From positions 62,001 through 126,000 of the forward strand of contig JAUIIL010000006.1 in assembly GCA_030431635.1 (NCBI GenBank): a stretch of 64,000 nt of DNA, read 5' to 3'. Origin of the DNA: Bacteriovoracia bacterium. Its GTDB lineage: Bacteria > Bdellovibrionota > Bacteriovoracia > Bacteriovoracales > Bacteriovoracaceae. Below the pieces are notes generated by a model. It did not search any database and was not told where the DNA came from. It worked only from the letters and a program-made list of their open reading frames with translations. Both the position numbers and the translations under genes were made by a program. This document shows positions 53,747 to 61,914 of this stretch, piece after piece; position 1 is the first letter of the stretch; the number at the start of each line of letters is the position of its first letter.

Positions 53747-54381
53747 TTTGACTCAAACAAAAATTCGAATTTAGGAAAGTCATTACTTGGTAAAATCGCT
53801 TTGAGATAATGCCGGTAATGCTCTTTATGGGTGTTCATATCACTAATAAGGTAGAAGAATTTTTCTTTAAAGTTTTTATCCTCCAAGTAAGGAGACCAGA
53901 GGTGACTCTCAAGAGATAGTTTAACTTGGTTGAAAAACTCTAATTGCATATTCTTTTTCTCTTCATGGTAAAAAAACATATGGCCATGCTCTAGATCGTG
54001 TAGAAAAAACTCCAGAGAGTCATCACGGTTTAAAATTGGTGATAACTTTTCTTGCAATATACATGTCACCGGTCTAACACCAGCTGCTTGCCAATTAAGA
54101 ACTTCATAAGGTGAGGGGATATAATCTATTAATACAAAATTCCACTTACCTTCAAGCCAATGAGTGAGCGAACTGAGAGCTTTTTGTTTTACTTTTTTAA
54201 ATTTTAGTTCATAAAGGGCTTCACAAAATTTTTGTTCATGAATGTAGTTTAAGATTTTTTTATGAGGATATTTAAACCAATGCTTAATAACAAAAAATTG
54301 CACGGCCATGTGGGCATCGGTTATCTTGTTTTCTTTCCAAAGAAGAGATTGGGATTTAAGAAACTTGAACACTTCCATCAT
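53743..54381 (-). CDS. Protein with HDLEHGH motif, function unknown
   Basis: A 212-residue cytoplasmic protein. The motif FFLHDLEHGHMFFYH (about residues 130-145) has the HxxxHxH spacing of metal-binding sites, but I do not recognise a family. The two adjacent ATG codons (54381, 54378) and a GTG (54387) are possible starts. It lies between the RlmM-like gene and a YkgJ-type gene with overlaps at both ends, so the three form one transcript. Confidence 0.55.
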   Translation of the reverse strand: MMEVFKFLKSQSLLWKENKITDAHMAVQFFVIKHWFKYPHKKILNYIHEQKFCEALYELKFKKVKQKALSSLTHWLEGKWNFVLIDYIPSPYEVLNWQAAGVRPVTCILQEKLSPILNRDDSLEFFLHDLEHGHMFFYHEEKKNMQLEFFNQVKLSLESHLWSPYLEDKNFKEKFFYLISDMNTHKEHYRHYLKAILPSNDFPKFEFLFESK

Positions 54382-54955
54382 TTTCACTTGAGGCTAGATA
54401 GTTGTACTGTTCAACTAATTCAATGGCCTTAGATAAAGAAATATTAATCGGGTTCACATCTTTGGCCAGATAAGGGTCAATATCATCTAATAATTTTGTC
54501 CAGTAACTAAAAGAGCTTTGAAAATCAAGTCCTTCTATAGAATCGAGGTTTCTCTTTTCTTGTTTTAAAACGCTACACAGAGCAAGTTGGTAGCGACCTG
54601 ATTTGTTTTTATGAGCATAGGCCCCAAAAATACGACAGATAATAGGTCTATATTGATAGAGAGAACAAAAGCCTTTTGTTCCATCAGAACCTATGGGTTG
54701 AAAGAGATGACAAAGAGAATCTGTGGGGCGGTTTTGAATTTTCTCTTTCATTTCTTGGAGCTGCTCATTCTTATTCAGATAAATGGCCAAAGGAATTGCT
54801 TCAAGAACAGAACATTGTATATCAGGGTAGGTACAACACTTCCCACAGGAGCTTGGACAAGCTAGGTTATTTTTAGTTTGAAAAGAGAGAAAATGGCTTG
54901 AGATCTCACGATGGAGCTCGTCAACTTGAGAAGCTTTTAAATCAAACTTAACCAT
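54356..54955 (-). CDS. YkgJ-family cysteine-cluster protein
   Basis: A 199-residue protein with CPSSCGKCCTYPDIQC in its N-terminal half and CRIFGAYAH later, the CxxxC..CC..C pattern of YkgJ (CxxCxxCC) proteins that bind zinc or an iron-sulfur cluster. Function of the family is unclear. The ATG at 54955 is preferred; a TTG at 54961 is equally close. Co-transcribed with the next two genes. Confidence 0.85.
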   Translation of the reverse strand: MVKFDLKASQVDELHREISSHFLSFQTKNNLACPSSCGKCCTYPDIQCSVLEAIPLAIYLNKNEQLQEMKEKIQNRPTDSLCHLFQPIGSDGTKGFCSLYQYRPIICRIFGAYAHKNKSGRYQLALCSVLKQEKRNLDSIEGLDFQSSFSYWTKLLDDIDPYLAKDVNPINISLSKAIELVEQYNYLASSENDGSVQVS

Positions 54956-55036
54956 CCCCAATTAATAATACAGTTATGCTAAATAAGTCTCCAAAAATTT
55001 TCACTTTTGGGCAAAATTTTAAGGTTAAAGTGATAT

Positions 55037-55297
55037 TTAAGCGGCTTTTTCTCTGGCCTGGTGAAGTTCCCACTTAGCTTGCATCGTCACCCAAAATTCA
55101 GCACTGATTCCAAGTACTCTTTCAAGCTCTAAGGCAAAAGTCGCTGATATACCTCTTTTATTATTGCAAATTTCGGAGACCTTTCTTTCTGCACATCCGA
55201 TTTCCCGAGCTAACCATTTTTGGGTAAGACCACGTTCATCAAGGATCATAATTTTAAGAAATTCTCCTGCTGAATACCTACTTTTAAGCTCAATCAT
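55037..55297 (-). CDS. higA: HigA antitoxin (XRE family), copy 2
   Basis: An 86-residue antitoxin, the same length as copy 1, with SAGEFLKIMILDERGLTQKW, NNKRGISATFALELERV and WVTMQAKWELHQA, clearly paralogous to the other HigA. The ATG at 55297 follows GGAG and overlaps the end of higB copy 2. It is the second gene of the minus-strand pair. Confidence 0.93.
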   Translation of the reverse strand: MIELKSRYSAGEFLKIMILDERGLTQKWLAREIGCAERKVSEICNNKRGISATFALELERVLGISAEFWVTMQAKWELHQAREKAA

Positions 55298-55583
55298 GAT
55301 AATCTCCAATTTCTACATCAAAAAATTCACCATTTTTATACTTAAAAATAATACACCAAGGCTTCTCAATAGTGATGGACCAAAACTCTTTCATACTACC
55401 TTTAAGCTTGTGTAGCTTAAGTGAGGGAGGTTCACAGATTTTCTTCAAATCATCCATTCCAGTAACATCACTTAGGGCCATAAGTAGAAAAATAGCTCTT
55501 TTATTAAGTTTCATGGAAAGCTTTTTAGAACTACCTTTTTCAACAATATCCTTAGTAATCTTTCCATTAATGGACTTAATCAT
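55290..55583 (-). CDS. higB: HigB toxin (RelE/ParE superfamily), copy 2
   Basis: A 97-residue toxin with PPSLKLHKLKGSMKEFWSIT and KPWCIIFKYKNGEF, the same motifs as copy 1. It overlaps higA copy 2 by 8 bases, so translation is coupled. It reads on the opposite strand to copy 1, with the methyltransferase-YkgJ operon between them. Whether the two antitoxins cross-neutralise is unknown. Confidence 0.9.
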   Translation of the reverse strand: MIKSINGKITKDIVEKGSSKKLSMKLNKRAIFLLMALSDVTGMDDLKKICEPPSLKLHKLKGSMKEFWSITIEKPWCIIFKYKNGEFFDVEIGDYHD

Positions 55584-55590
55584 TGATTAC

Positions 55591-55618
55591 ATATTAACAC
55601 ATTCTGTAAATATATCAA
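55591..55618 (-). promoter_or_regulatory. higBA-2 promoter
   Basis: On the minus strand TTGATA (-35, 55613-55618) and TAATAT (-10, 55591-55596) are 16 bases apart, eight bases before the higB start. An imperfect ACAgaaTGT palindrome lies in the spacer and may bind HigA. Confidence 0.7.
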
Positions 55619-55791
55619 TAGTTAGAGAAGATTTAAGTCTTTAATGACAAAAGGAAAAGGTTGGAACAGTGTAGGTTGTTGAATTAATTGACTTCTTGTT
55701 CCCAGTTACACTTTCCTTTAATTTATTGACTCAACAACAAAACATGCATTACATTGAAGCGTTAATGTAACCCTAAAAAGACCTTGGTGGA

Positions 55792-56769
55792 ATGATGAAA
55801 AAATACGAGTCAATTACCCAGTTTATGAGCGAGAACTTCCTACACTTTAATGCGGCCACTTTGGTTGATGCAGCGAAGGGGTACGAGAAGCACTTACTTA
55901 ATAACGGTAAAATGATGATCACTCTAGCAGGAGCGATGTCTACGGCTGAATTAGGGAAGTCCCTGGCCGAAATGATTCGCGAGGATAAGGTGCAAATTAT
56001 TTCCTGCACTGGGGCCAATTTAGAAGAAGATATTATGAATCTTGTGGCCCATAACCATTACAAAAGAATTCCCAATTATAGAGAGCTCAGCTCATCTGAT
56101 GAAGTGAAGTTATTAGAAGAAGGACTAAACCGAGTGACTGATACCTGTATCCCTGAAACAGAGGCTTTTAGAAGGCTGCAAGGTCACCTCATCAATCATT
56201 GGAAAGAGTGTGAGGCCAAAGGGGAGCGCTTTTTTCCTCATGAGTTTATGTACAAGATTTTAAACTCAGGGGAGCTAGAGCAGTACTACCAAATCGATCC
56301 TAAAAATAGTTGGATGTTAGCAGCTGCTCAAAAAAATCTTCCTATTATTGTTCCAGGTTGGGAGGACTCAACCATTGGAAATATATTTGCAAGCTACTGT
56401 CTTCAGGGGGAGTTAACTCCTAGTACAATGAAGTCAGGAATTGAGTATATGGTATGGCTTGCTCAGTGGTATAAGGAAAACGCGACAGGTGCTGGGATTG
56501 GTTTCTTCCAAATTGGAGGAGGGATCGCTGGTGATTTTCCCATCTGCGTTGTTCCGATGCTTAATCAAGACTTAGAAGATGAAGTCCCTCTTTGGGGGTA
56601 CTTTTGCCAGATATCTGATTCCACGACAAGCTATGGTTCTTACTCTGGAGCTGTTCCTAACGAAAAAATCACTTGGGGAAAACTCTCTGGAGAGACACCT
56701 AAGTTTTTAATTGAATCAGATGCCACTATCGTGGCCCCTTTAATTTTTGCTCATGTTCTTGGGTACTAG
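55792..56769 (+). CDS. Deoxyhypusine synthase-like enzyme (candidate homospermidine synthase)
   Basis: A 325-residue NAD-dependent enzyme of the deoxyhypusine synthase fold. LAGAMSTAELGKSLAEMI begins the NAD domain; PIIVPGWEDSTIG and QIGGGIAGDFPIC follow, then SYGSYSGAVP and WGK with K297 at the position of the catalytic Lys of deoxyhypusine synthase. Bacteria have no eIF5A, and such homologues have been proposed to make homospermidine or other polyamines from spermidine or putrescine; which is made here cannot be told from sequence. GGTGG precedes the ATG. Confidence 0.85.
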   Translation: MMKKYESITQFMSENFLHFNAATLVDAAKGYEKHLLNNGKMMITLAGAMSTAELGKSLAEMIREDKVQIISCTGANLEEDIMNLVAHNHYKRIPNYRELSSSDEVKLLEEGLNRVTDTCIPETEAFRRLQGHLINHWKECEAKGERFFPHEFMYKILNSGELEQYYQIDPKNSWMLAAAQKNLPIIVPGWEDSTIGNIFASYCLQGELTPSTMKSGIEYMVWLAQWYKENATGAGIGFFQIGGGIAGDFPICVVPMLNQDLEDEVPLWGYFCQISDSTTSYGSYSGAVPNEKITWGKLSGETPKFLIESDATIVAPLIFAHVLGY

Positions 56770-56779
56770 AATATAGTTC

Positions 56780-57583
56780 ATGAGTGAAAATAAGTTCGGT
56801 CTGAGTAGAACAATTCCTACAAGTGTAAAAAGAGAAGTGAGACGTCGCTGTGGGTATGGATGTGTTATTTGTGGAAATGGTATCTATCAGTATGAACACT
56901 TTAATCCTGTTTTCTCAGAGGCCAAAGAGCATAACGCAGATGGAATTACTCTTCTTTGTGGTTATTGCCACGACCGGAAAACAAGAAAGCAGTTTTCGAT
57001 AGAAAAGGTCATTGAGGCCAATAATTCTCCTAAGTGTTTTGAAAAGAATTACACCAGCTTTACGCTTGATCTTGGAGAAGAAGTTCCGGTGGTAAGAATT
57101 GGGAGTAATCTTTTTGAAAATCCCGAAGTTGTTCTTGAAGTTAATGGGAAATCTATTTTTAGTTTTACTAAAGATAGTGAATCTCAAACCTGTCTTATGA
57201 ATTTTAATTTTTTTGATAAAGATGGAAATTTAATTTGTAAGATAGAAAATAATGAACTGATTAGTAATATCGGAAAGCTTGATATTGAGGCCATTGGAAC
57301 AAAAATATCCTTCTACAATCTAAAAAAAGAAGCTGTTTTATTACTGGACTACCTACCTAGAAAAGAGCTTCTTATTAAGAAAGCGCATATGAAAATCGAG
57401 CAAACTGAACTTTATATTGATGATGATAATTCAATTATCAGGTCAGGCTCAGCGAACGCCAATTTTAGTAATAGTGTATTTACTAACTGCAAGGTTGGCC
57501 TAAAAACGAATGAAAATGGGTTGAGCATGGGGCATCAATGCAGTAGCTGTAGAATAGGTTCAGCTGTTTTTGACCAAAAATGA
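56780..57583 (+). CDS. HNH endonuclease-domain protein with long C-terminal region
   Basis: A 267-residue protein. Residues about 20-75 form an HNH domain: CGYGCVICGN and LLCGYCHDRK supply the zinc-binding Cys pairs, and YEHFNPVFSEAKEHN carries HNH-type His. The C-terminal 190 residues are strand-rich and end with a further Cys pair (CSSCRI); they could bind DNA or another partner. It sits 10 bases after the deoxyhypusine-synthase-like gene. It may be a nuclease or a regulator. Confidence 0.8.
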   Translation: MSENKFGLSRTIPTSVKREVRRRCGYGCVICGNGIYQYEHFNPVFSEAKEHNADGITLLCGYCHDRKTRKQFSIEKVIEANNSPKCFEKNYTSFTLDLGEEVPVVRIGSNLFENPEVVLEVNGKSIFSFTKDSESQTCLMNFNFFDKDGNLICKIENNELISNIGKLDIEAIGTKISFYNLKKEAVLLLDYLPRKELLIKKAHMKIEQTELYIDDDNSIIRSGSANANFSNSVFTNCKVGLKTNENGLSMGHQCSSCRIGSAVFDQK

Positions 57584-57614
57584 AAGGAAGCTGTAAGGCC
57601 GTTTACGGTTATCG

Positions 57615-58304
57615 TTAATTGAAGTTAAAAACCATTTTATAACGTCTATTTTCCAGTTGGGTAGGAAAGGTCAGAGATTCAATTTGCTTTTGAACACAAG
57701 TTTGAAGTTTGTTGATGATTCCTTGCTGCCCAATGCCTTCAAATTTGACATCCACAACATTATTGGCCGGATGAGTTTTAAGAGAAATACTTAGATGACC
57801 TTCAAGTAGTTCATCTAGTTTCTGATGGTTTTGGTAACACCCCTTGATATTATTTTTCCTCGTATTAATAATACGTCTAGCGAGTGATCTTTTTTCATCC
57901 TCAGAAAGAGTTATCATTTCACCGGTATTAGTAGAGCCAATATCAAGTCCAGTGAAGTCTTTTTTATAACGAGAGAGACCACTGAGTGTGGTTGAGATTT
58001 CTTGTGTTTTATCGAGCTTACTTTTCATTAAATCATGAAGTTTAGATTGATAGATAATATCAACGGCCCCCAGATAAGTGATACCGATAAAGCGCATTTT
58101 CTTACCTAAGAGCATCTCTATTTGTTTTTCTCGACTCTCTTCCTTCTCTTTTTTAACTTCTTTCTCTTTCATGACTTCGGCCACCTGGCTTTGATAGAAC
58201 ACGCTATCAGGCAATCTTAAAATAAAAAGATGAATAGCTATAATTATCAAATAACTCAGATGTTTTTCGGTGAAAGTTAATGTTAATTTATATTTAAATC
58301 TCAC
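57615..58304 (-). CDS. AgmX/PglI C-terminal-domain protein
   Basis: A 229-residue protein with one N-terminal transmembrane helix (about residues 18-36), a charged linker, and a C-terminal AgmX/PglI-type domain (IKGCYQNHQKLDELLEGHLSI and KLQTCVQKQIESLTFP). In Myxococcus such domains belong to envelope proteins linked to gliding. The topology also resembles TonB/PilZ-independent energy-coupling proteins. The GTG start overlaps the upstream gene by 11 bases and has GGAGG upstream, so it is the last gene of a four-gene operon (60844 to 57615). Confidence 0.75.
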   Translation of the reverse strand: MRFKYKLTLTFTEKHLSYLIIIAIHLFILRLPDSVFYQSQVAEVMKEKEVKKEKEESREKQIEMLLGKKMRFIGITYLGAVDIIYQSKLHDLMKSKLDKTQEISTTLSGLSRYKKDFTGLDIGSTNTGEMITLSEDEKRSLARRIINTRKNNIKGCYQNHQKLDELLEGHLSISLKTHPANNVVDVKFEGIGQQGIINKLQTCVQKQIESLTFPTQLENRRYKMVFNFN

Positions 58305-58569
58305 TAGTTATCTCCTCCATGAGCTCATATTGAGCATCAAGAGCTTTCTTCTTGGCCTGTTCATCTATTTCTTGCTTTAATTCATTGAAAACATCTTCTT
58401 CTCTCTTAGTCGCGAAGTTAAAGAGAGCACTTTTTTGGTTTTTATTATTTCTCTTATAATGAATTCCCATCTTGTAACGATCCATTTGGGCCCCAAAGAT
58501 TCCCAGATCTACTTCCTGCTCTTGTGCAGAAAGAGCAAAGCTCATAAGTAATAAGAGAAGAGTTTTCAT
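58294..58569 (-). CDS. Small secreted protein, function unknown
   Basis: A 91-residue protein with a signal peptide (cleavage after ALSA) and a charged helical mature part ending in EEITSEI. It overlaps the 600-residue protein gene upstream by 4 bases and the AgmX-type gene downstream by 11, so all are co-translated. No function assigned. Confidence 0.65.
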   Translation of the reverse strand: MKTLLLLLMSFALSAQEQEVDLGIFGAQMDRYKMGIHYKRNNKNQKSALFNFATKREEDVFNELKQEIDEQAKKKALDAQYELMEEITSEI

Positions 58570-60368
58570 AACGACATCTCCTCTAAAAAAGTCATAAGTT
58601 TCTTATCCTGGATTTTCCGAGCTGCCAAATGCTTGATTCTTGATAGCTTTTGATTAAAGCTTTCCACAGTTCTCTTTCTCAGCTCTTGAGATAACCATTG
58701 GTTTTTTAAAACTTTATTTCTCATATTTTTGAGTATTGAAATGGTATTAAAAAACTCATAGTCATCAAATTTAAAAAAGGATTTATGAAAGTTCATCTGC
58801 TTGATAGAACTGTTTAGGTAGAGATCTTTTCTTAAGGATTTAAAATCTCTTTTAGGTTGCAGCTTTTGAAATGAAGGAAGCTGGTAATTCATCTCATTTC
58901 TGAGTTGGTAGTCAATAAAATGAGCAAAAAGATTTTGATCAGACTTTAGCTTCTCTTGAAAGCAATCTTCAGGAGTAAAGATATTCTTTGTTAATTTGGC
59001 CATAAAAAGAAAGTTTTGTAATATTGGTGTTTGGTCGCAGACAGCAAAATCTAAGGACTCATCAAGAGGGAGTCCTAGAATATACTTTGCAGCAATCCTT
59101 GTTTTTTGATCTTGGATTGTAGATACAAATTTCTCTTTCTCTTCAATACTCTGAGAGTGACCAAGTACAAATTGAAAAGAATCTTCATCAGAAAGTCTTA
59201 CTTTACTCTTAATATAAGAAGACACTTCAAAGTCGTTGAGAGTATAGGCAAAGAGTTTTTTTAGTTGAACTTCATTAAGTCTTGTTAAAACAGGCTCTCT
59301 TTCTTTTAGTTTTAAAATATTCTTTCCCATAAAATCAATCGTAATATCAGAATTAACTCCAATTTGATTGATAACACTAACCAAGTCAGACTCATTGCAG
59401 TTTTCACGTACTCCTTTAAGATAGTCTTCTTGCTCTGACAAGATTTGACAGCTTAAATAAGCATCACAAGCCATTTGTTTTTGATTTGTTTGTGAAAAGA
59501 CAACGGCCCTAATTTGCCATGCTGGTAAAGTGAGATCTTTTAGTTCCTCAACAAGCGGGGCAATTTTTTTGTATTGAGGTGATTTCGAAGAAAGGCATCC
59601 ATTAATTTTTTTTATGATAATTTCTTCATCAATAGAGTTTTGAGAAAGATAATCTAAGTCACAAGATGATTCAAAAAAATCATAGTTTCTTGCTACCATA
59701 TTTTTAAATTGAGGATAATCTTTGAGAAATTTAACTTCAAGCTCATATGGGGATATTTTACTTAATTTCTCTAAAACTCCTGCTAGAAGTAATTCTTCAG
59801 ATAGATATTTTCCTTTTAAAATAATCTTCTTTCTTTTCTTGAGATGGTTAACAACTAAAATTTCTCCCATTTTTTTGAGTGCAATATCCCAATATTTGTT
59901 TTCCGTGAGCGCAACTTGATTATTTATCCAGTAATCAATCGCTTTCTGAAATTCTCCTTTATTAACGTAGAGCCATCCTTGCTTTAACTGAGCATAGACT
60001 TTAAACTCCTGGGGGCACTCTTTTGTAATTTCATTAATACTTGCTTGTGCTGATTTGAGATTAAATGTATTAAGCAGGTATTCAGCCGTTAGTGTTTTCA
60101 GTTCACAAATCTGCTCTATTGAAAGGTAGTCAGATTTTTTTAGAGCATACTTAGTATAATAAATAGGGTGATTCTTTGTTTCCCCTGGTTTAGCAAAAGA
60201 TAGAGTATAGGCAAGAATTGATTTGCTCGACGCTTCTTCTTGGTTGAAGCTCTCTTCTAGTTCTTGATAATTGATGAGGTCTTTTTTTGAAAATAGAACA
60301 AGTTTCTCTGCTGAATTATTAGCAAAAGAAGTAAAACTTAATATCAACATTACTACATATCTTAACAT
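58566..60368 (-). CDS. Large secreted TPR-like helical protein
   Basis: A 600-residue protein with a signal peptide and a nearly all-helical body with TPR-like pairs (for example AQLKQGWLYVNKGEFQKAID near residue 125). Such periplasmic repeat proteins act as scaffolds. It overlaps both its neighbours by a few bases. No family recognised. Confidence 0.65.
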   Translation of the reverse strand: MLRYVVMLILSFTSFANNSAEKLVLFSKKDLINYQELEESFNQEEASSKSILAYTLSFAKPGETKNHPIYYTKYALKKSDYLSIEQICELKTLTAEYLLNTFNLKSAQASINEITKECPQEFKVYAQLKQGWLYVNKGEFQKAIDYWINNQVALTENKYWDIALKKMGEILVVNHLKKRKKIILKGKYLSEELLLAGVLEKLSKISPYELEVKFLKDYPQFKNMVARNYDFFESSCDLDYLSQNSIDEEIIIKKINGCLSSKSPQYKKIAPLVEELKDLTLPAWQIRAVVFSQTNQKQMACDAYLSCQILSEQEDYLKGVRENCNESDLVSVINQIGVNSDITIDFMGKNILKLKEREPVLTRLNEVQLKKLFAYTLNDFEVSSYIKSKVRLSDEDSFQFVLGHSQSIEEKEKFVSTIQDQKTRIAAKYILGLPLDESLDFAVCDQTPILQNFLFMAKLTKNIFTPEDCFQEKLKSDQNLFAHFIDYQLRNEMNYQLPSFQKLQPKRDFKSLRKDLYLNSSIKQMNFHKSFFKFDDYEFFNTISILKNMRNKVLKNQWLSQELRKRTVESFNQKLSRIKHLAARKIQDKKLMTFLEEMSL

Positions 60369-60844
60369 TTTGATTTTACCTCAATATCAAGATAAGGGTA
60401 AAACTCATGAGGGATTTCTTTTGGCCTTCTGACCGGCCACTTTATTTCAGAGTTTTGAAATTTTTGAGAAGAGTTAAAATCATCCCATCCTCTCAAAATT
60501 TCTAAGTATTTCAAGTTTTGAGAGGATTTCTTATAAACATCTTGTGAGCGATTATATTTTTGGGCATAGAACTTACCGACTTCTAAAACTTGTTCAGAGG
60601 TCTGATGCAAGCAAAGTTTTTTCAAAATAAATGATTCTATGAGAATAGGGCGGTGGTCGTAGGTTAAGTCTGATCTTCCGAAAAAATTATCTCTGTACAT
60701 TTTTGATAGCGCCAGGGCCTTAGAGTATTCTTTCTGTTTAAAATGATTTTGTATTTGCTTGATAAGCTCAAAGTGGGAAGCAGCAGCTCTTCCAGAAAGA
60801 GAGTAAGCCAGGACAGAGATTGTCAGTATGAGAGAGTATTTCAT
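60362..60844 (-). CDS. Secreted TPR-like protein, function unknown
   Basis: A 160-residue protein with signal peptide (residues 1-20) and helix-rich mature part containing IQNHFKQKEYSKALALSKMY, a TPR-like helix pair. It is the first gene of the overlapping operon and starts at ATG 60844. It probably works with the large TPR-like protein that follows. Confidence 0.62.
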   Translation of the reverse strand: MKYSLILTISVLAYSLSGRAAASHFELIKQIQNHFKQKEYSKALALSKMYRDNFFGRSDLTYDHRPILIESFILKKLCLHQTSEQVLEVGKFYAQKYNRSQDVYKKSSQNLKYLEILRGWDDFNSSQKFQNSEIKWPVRRPKEIPHEFYPYLDIEVKSKC

Positions 60845-60938
60845 CTATTTTTCCTTATGTTTCATTTTTGCAAAAACAATGCCACTGAACACATCTAATA
60901 TCTTGTAATTAGGGAGCTTTCTGACTAATATCGTGTCT

Positions 60939-61526
60939 ATGAAAAGACTATTGCTTACTTTATTGACACTTGTAATTTCAAACTCTTATGCAGCTCCTAA
61001 GGTCGATGACTACGCTCAGGTGGTATTAGAGCAAAATATGGCCAAGCTCCCTAAATACTCCCATTCGTTATATGCCTCCTATGTGATGGACTCAGCTTTT
61101 GATGATATTCACTCATTTAACTATGCGTTTAAAAGGAATGAAAACTATATAAGCTACGGTATTTCACTTTCGAAATATACAAAGAGTTCAAATCTCAATC
61201 AAACCCTGGCCCAAAACATCACTGCTACGACAATTTCTCCAGATAAAGTCATTGGAGCAGAGCTTGATATTCACCTGGCCAGAGGTGTAGGCTCAATTTT
61301 TAATGTAAAGTATTTCTCATTTTTATTTGTTCTGACAGCAAGTTATGGAAGTGCGAATACAGAGAACAACGGGACTCAAAATATCTACTCTTACGGGGGA
61401 AGGTTTAGTTTTCCAAGTCATTCAAAAAAGGGTTTTTTCTCTGTTGGGATTAAACAAACAGTTTTAATGCCTGGAGATAGTTTAGAGCAAAATTTCAATG
61501 AAGTTTACTTAATGTATAGTTTCTAA
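60939..61526 (+). CDS. Predicted outer-membrane beta-barrel protein
   Basis: A 195-residue protein with signal peptide (cleavage near SYAA, about residue 18) and alternating strands typical of a small barrel, ending in NEVYLMYSF, an aromatic C-terminal motif for outer-membrane insertion. No family recognised. The ATG at 60939 is preferred over a GTG two codons upstream. It diverges from the secreted TPR operon and converges on the toxin-immunity pair. Confidence 0.6.
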   Translation: MKRLLLTLLTLVISNSYAAPKVDDYAQVVLEQNMAKLPKYSHSLYASYVMDSAFDDIHSFNYAFKRNENYISYGISLSKYTKSSNLNQTLAQNITATTISPDKVIGAELDIHLARGVGSIFNVKYFSFLFVLTASYGSANTENNGTQNIYSYGGRFSFPSHSKKGFFSVGIKQTVLMPGDSLEQNFNEVYLMYSF

Positions 61527-61539
61527 ATAACTCGTAAGG

Positions 61540-61914
61540 TTATGAGTCAAAAAATCTAACTTCTATCTCATTTCTGGTTTCTGCTTTTTTATCAGAGTCC
61601 CAGTTCCAAGCTACTGTTTTAACACTTTCATTTTCAAAATATAATGAATCACAGCACCCTTCAACTCTATTCGATTTAGTTACTGTTTTATTATCAGCAT
61701 CAACTTTCCATACGATATATCCAGGGTTTTTATCTATGGCCCATTGAATGAGGTAACATATTCTTCCATTTTCGGAAATCAAGGCTATATCTTGAAAGGT
61801 AAAATCTCCTAGTGCCGGTACATAATCACCAGTTAATTTTACATTAGCTCCATTGTAAGGAGACCCCATTCTAATTTCACCTAAAACTTCAAATTCTATA
61901 TTATATTTAATCAA
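61540..61914 (-). CDS. Candidate immunity protein
   Basis: A 124-residue, strand-rich cytoplasmic protein without recognised family. Its TTG start overlaps the end of the toxin gene by 8 bases with GAGGAG upstream, the arrangement of immunity genes behind polymorphic toxins. Composition (acidic, cysteine pair CC) fits a small binding protein. Role inferred from position only. Confidence 0.65.
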   Translation of the reverse strand: MIKYNIEFEVLGEIRMGSPYNGANVKLTGDYVPALGDFTFQDIALISENGRICYLIQWAIDKNPGYIVWKVDADNKTVTKSNRVEGCCDSLYFENESVKTVAWNWDSDKKAETRNEIEVRFFDS

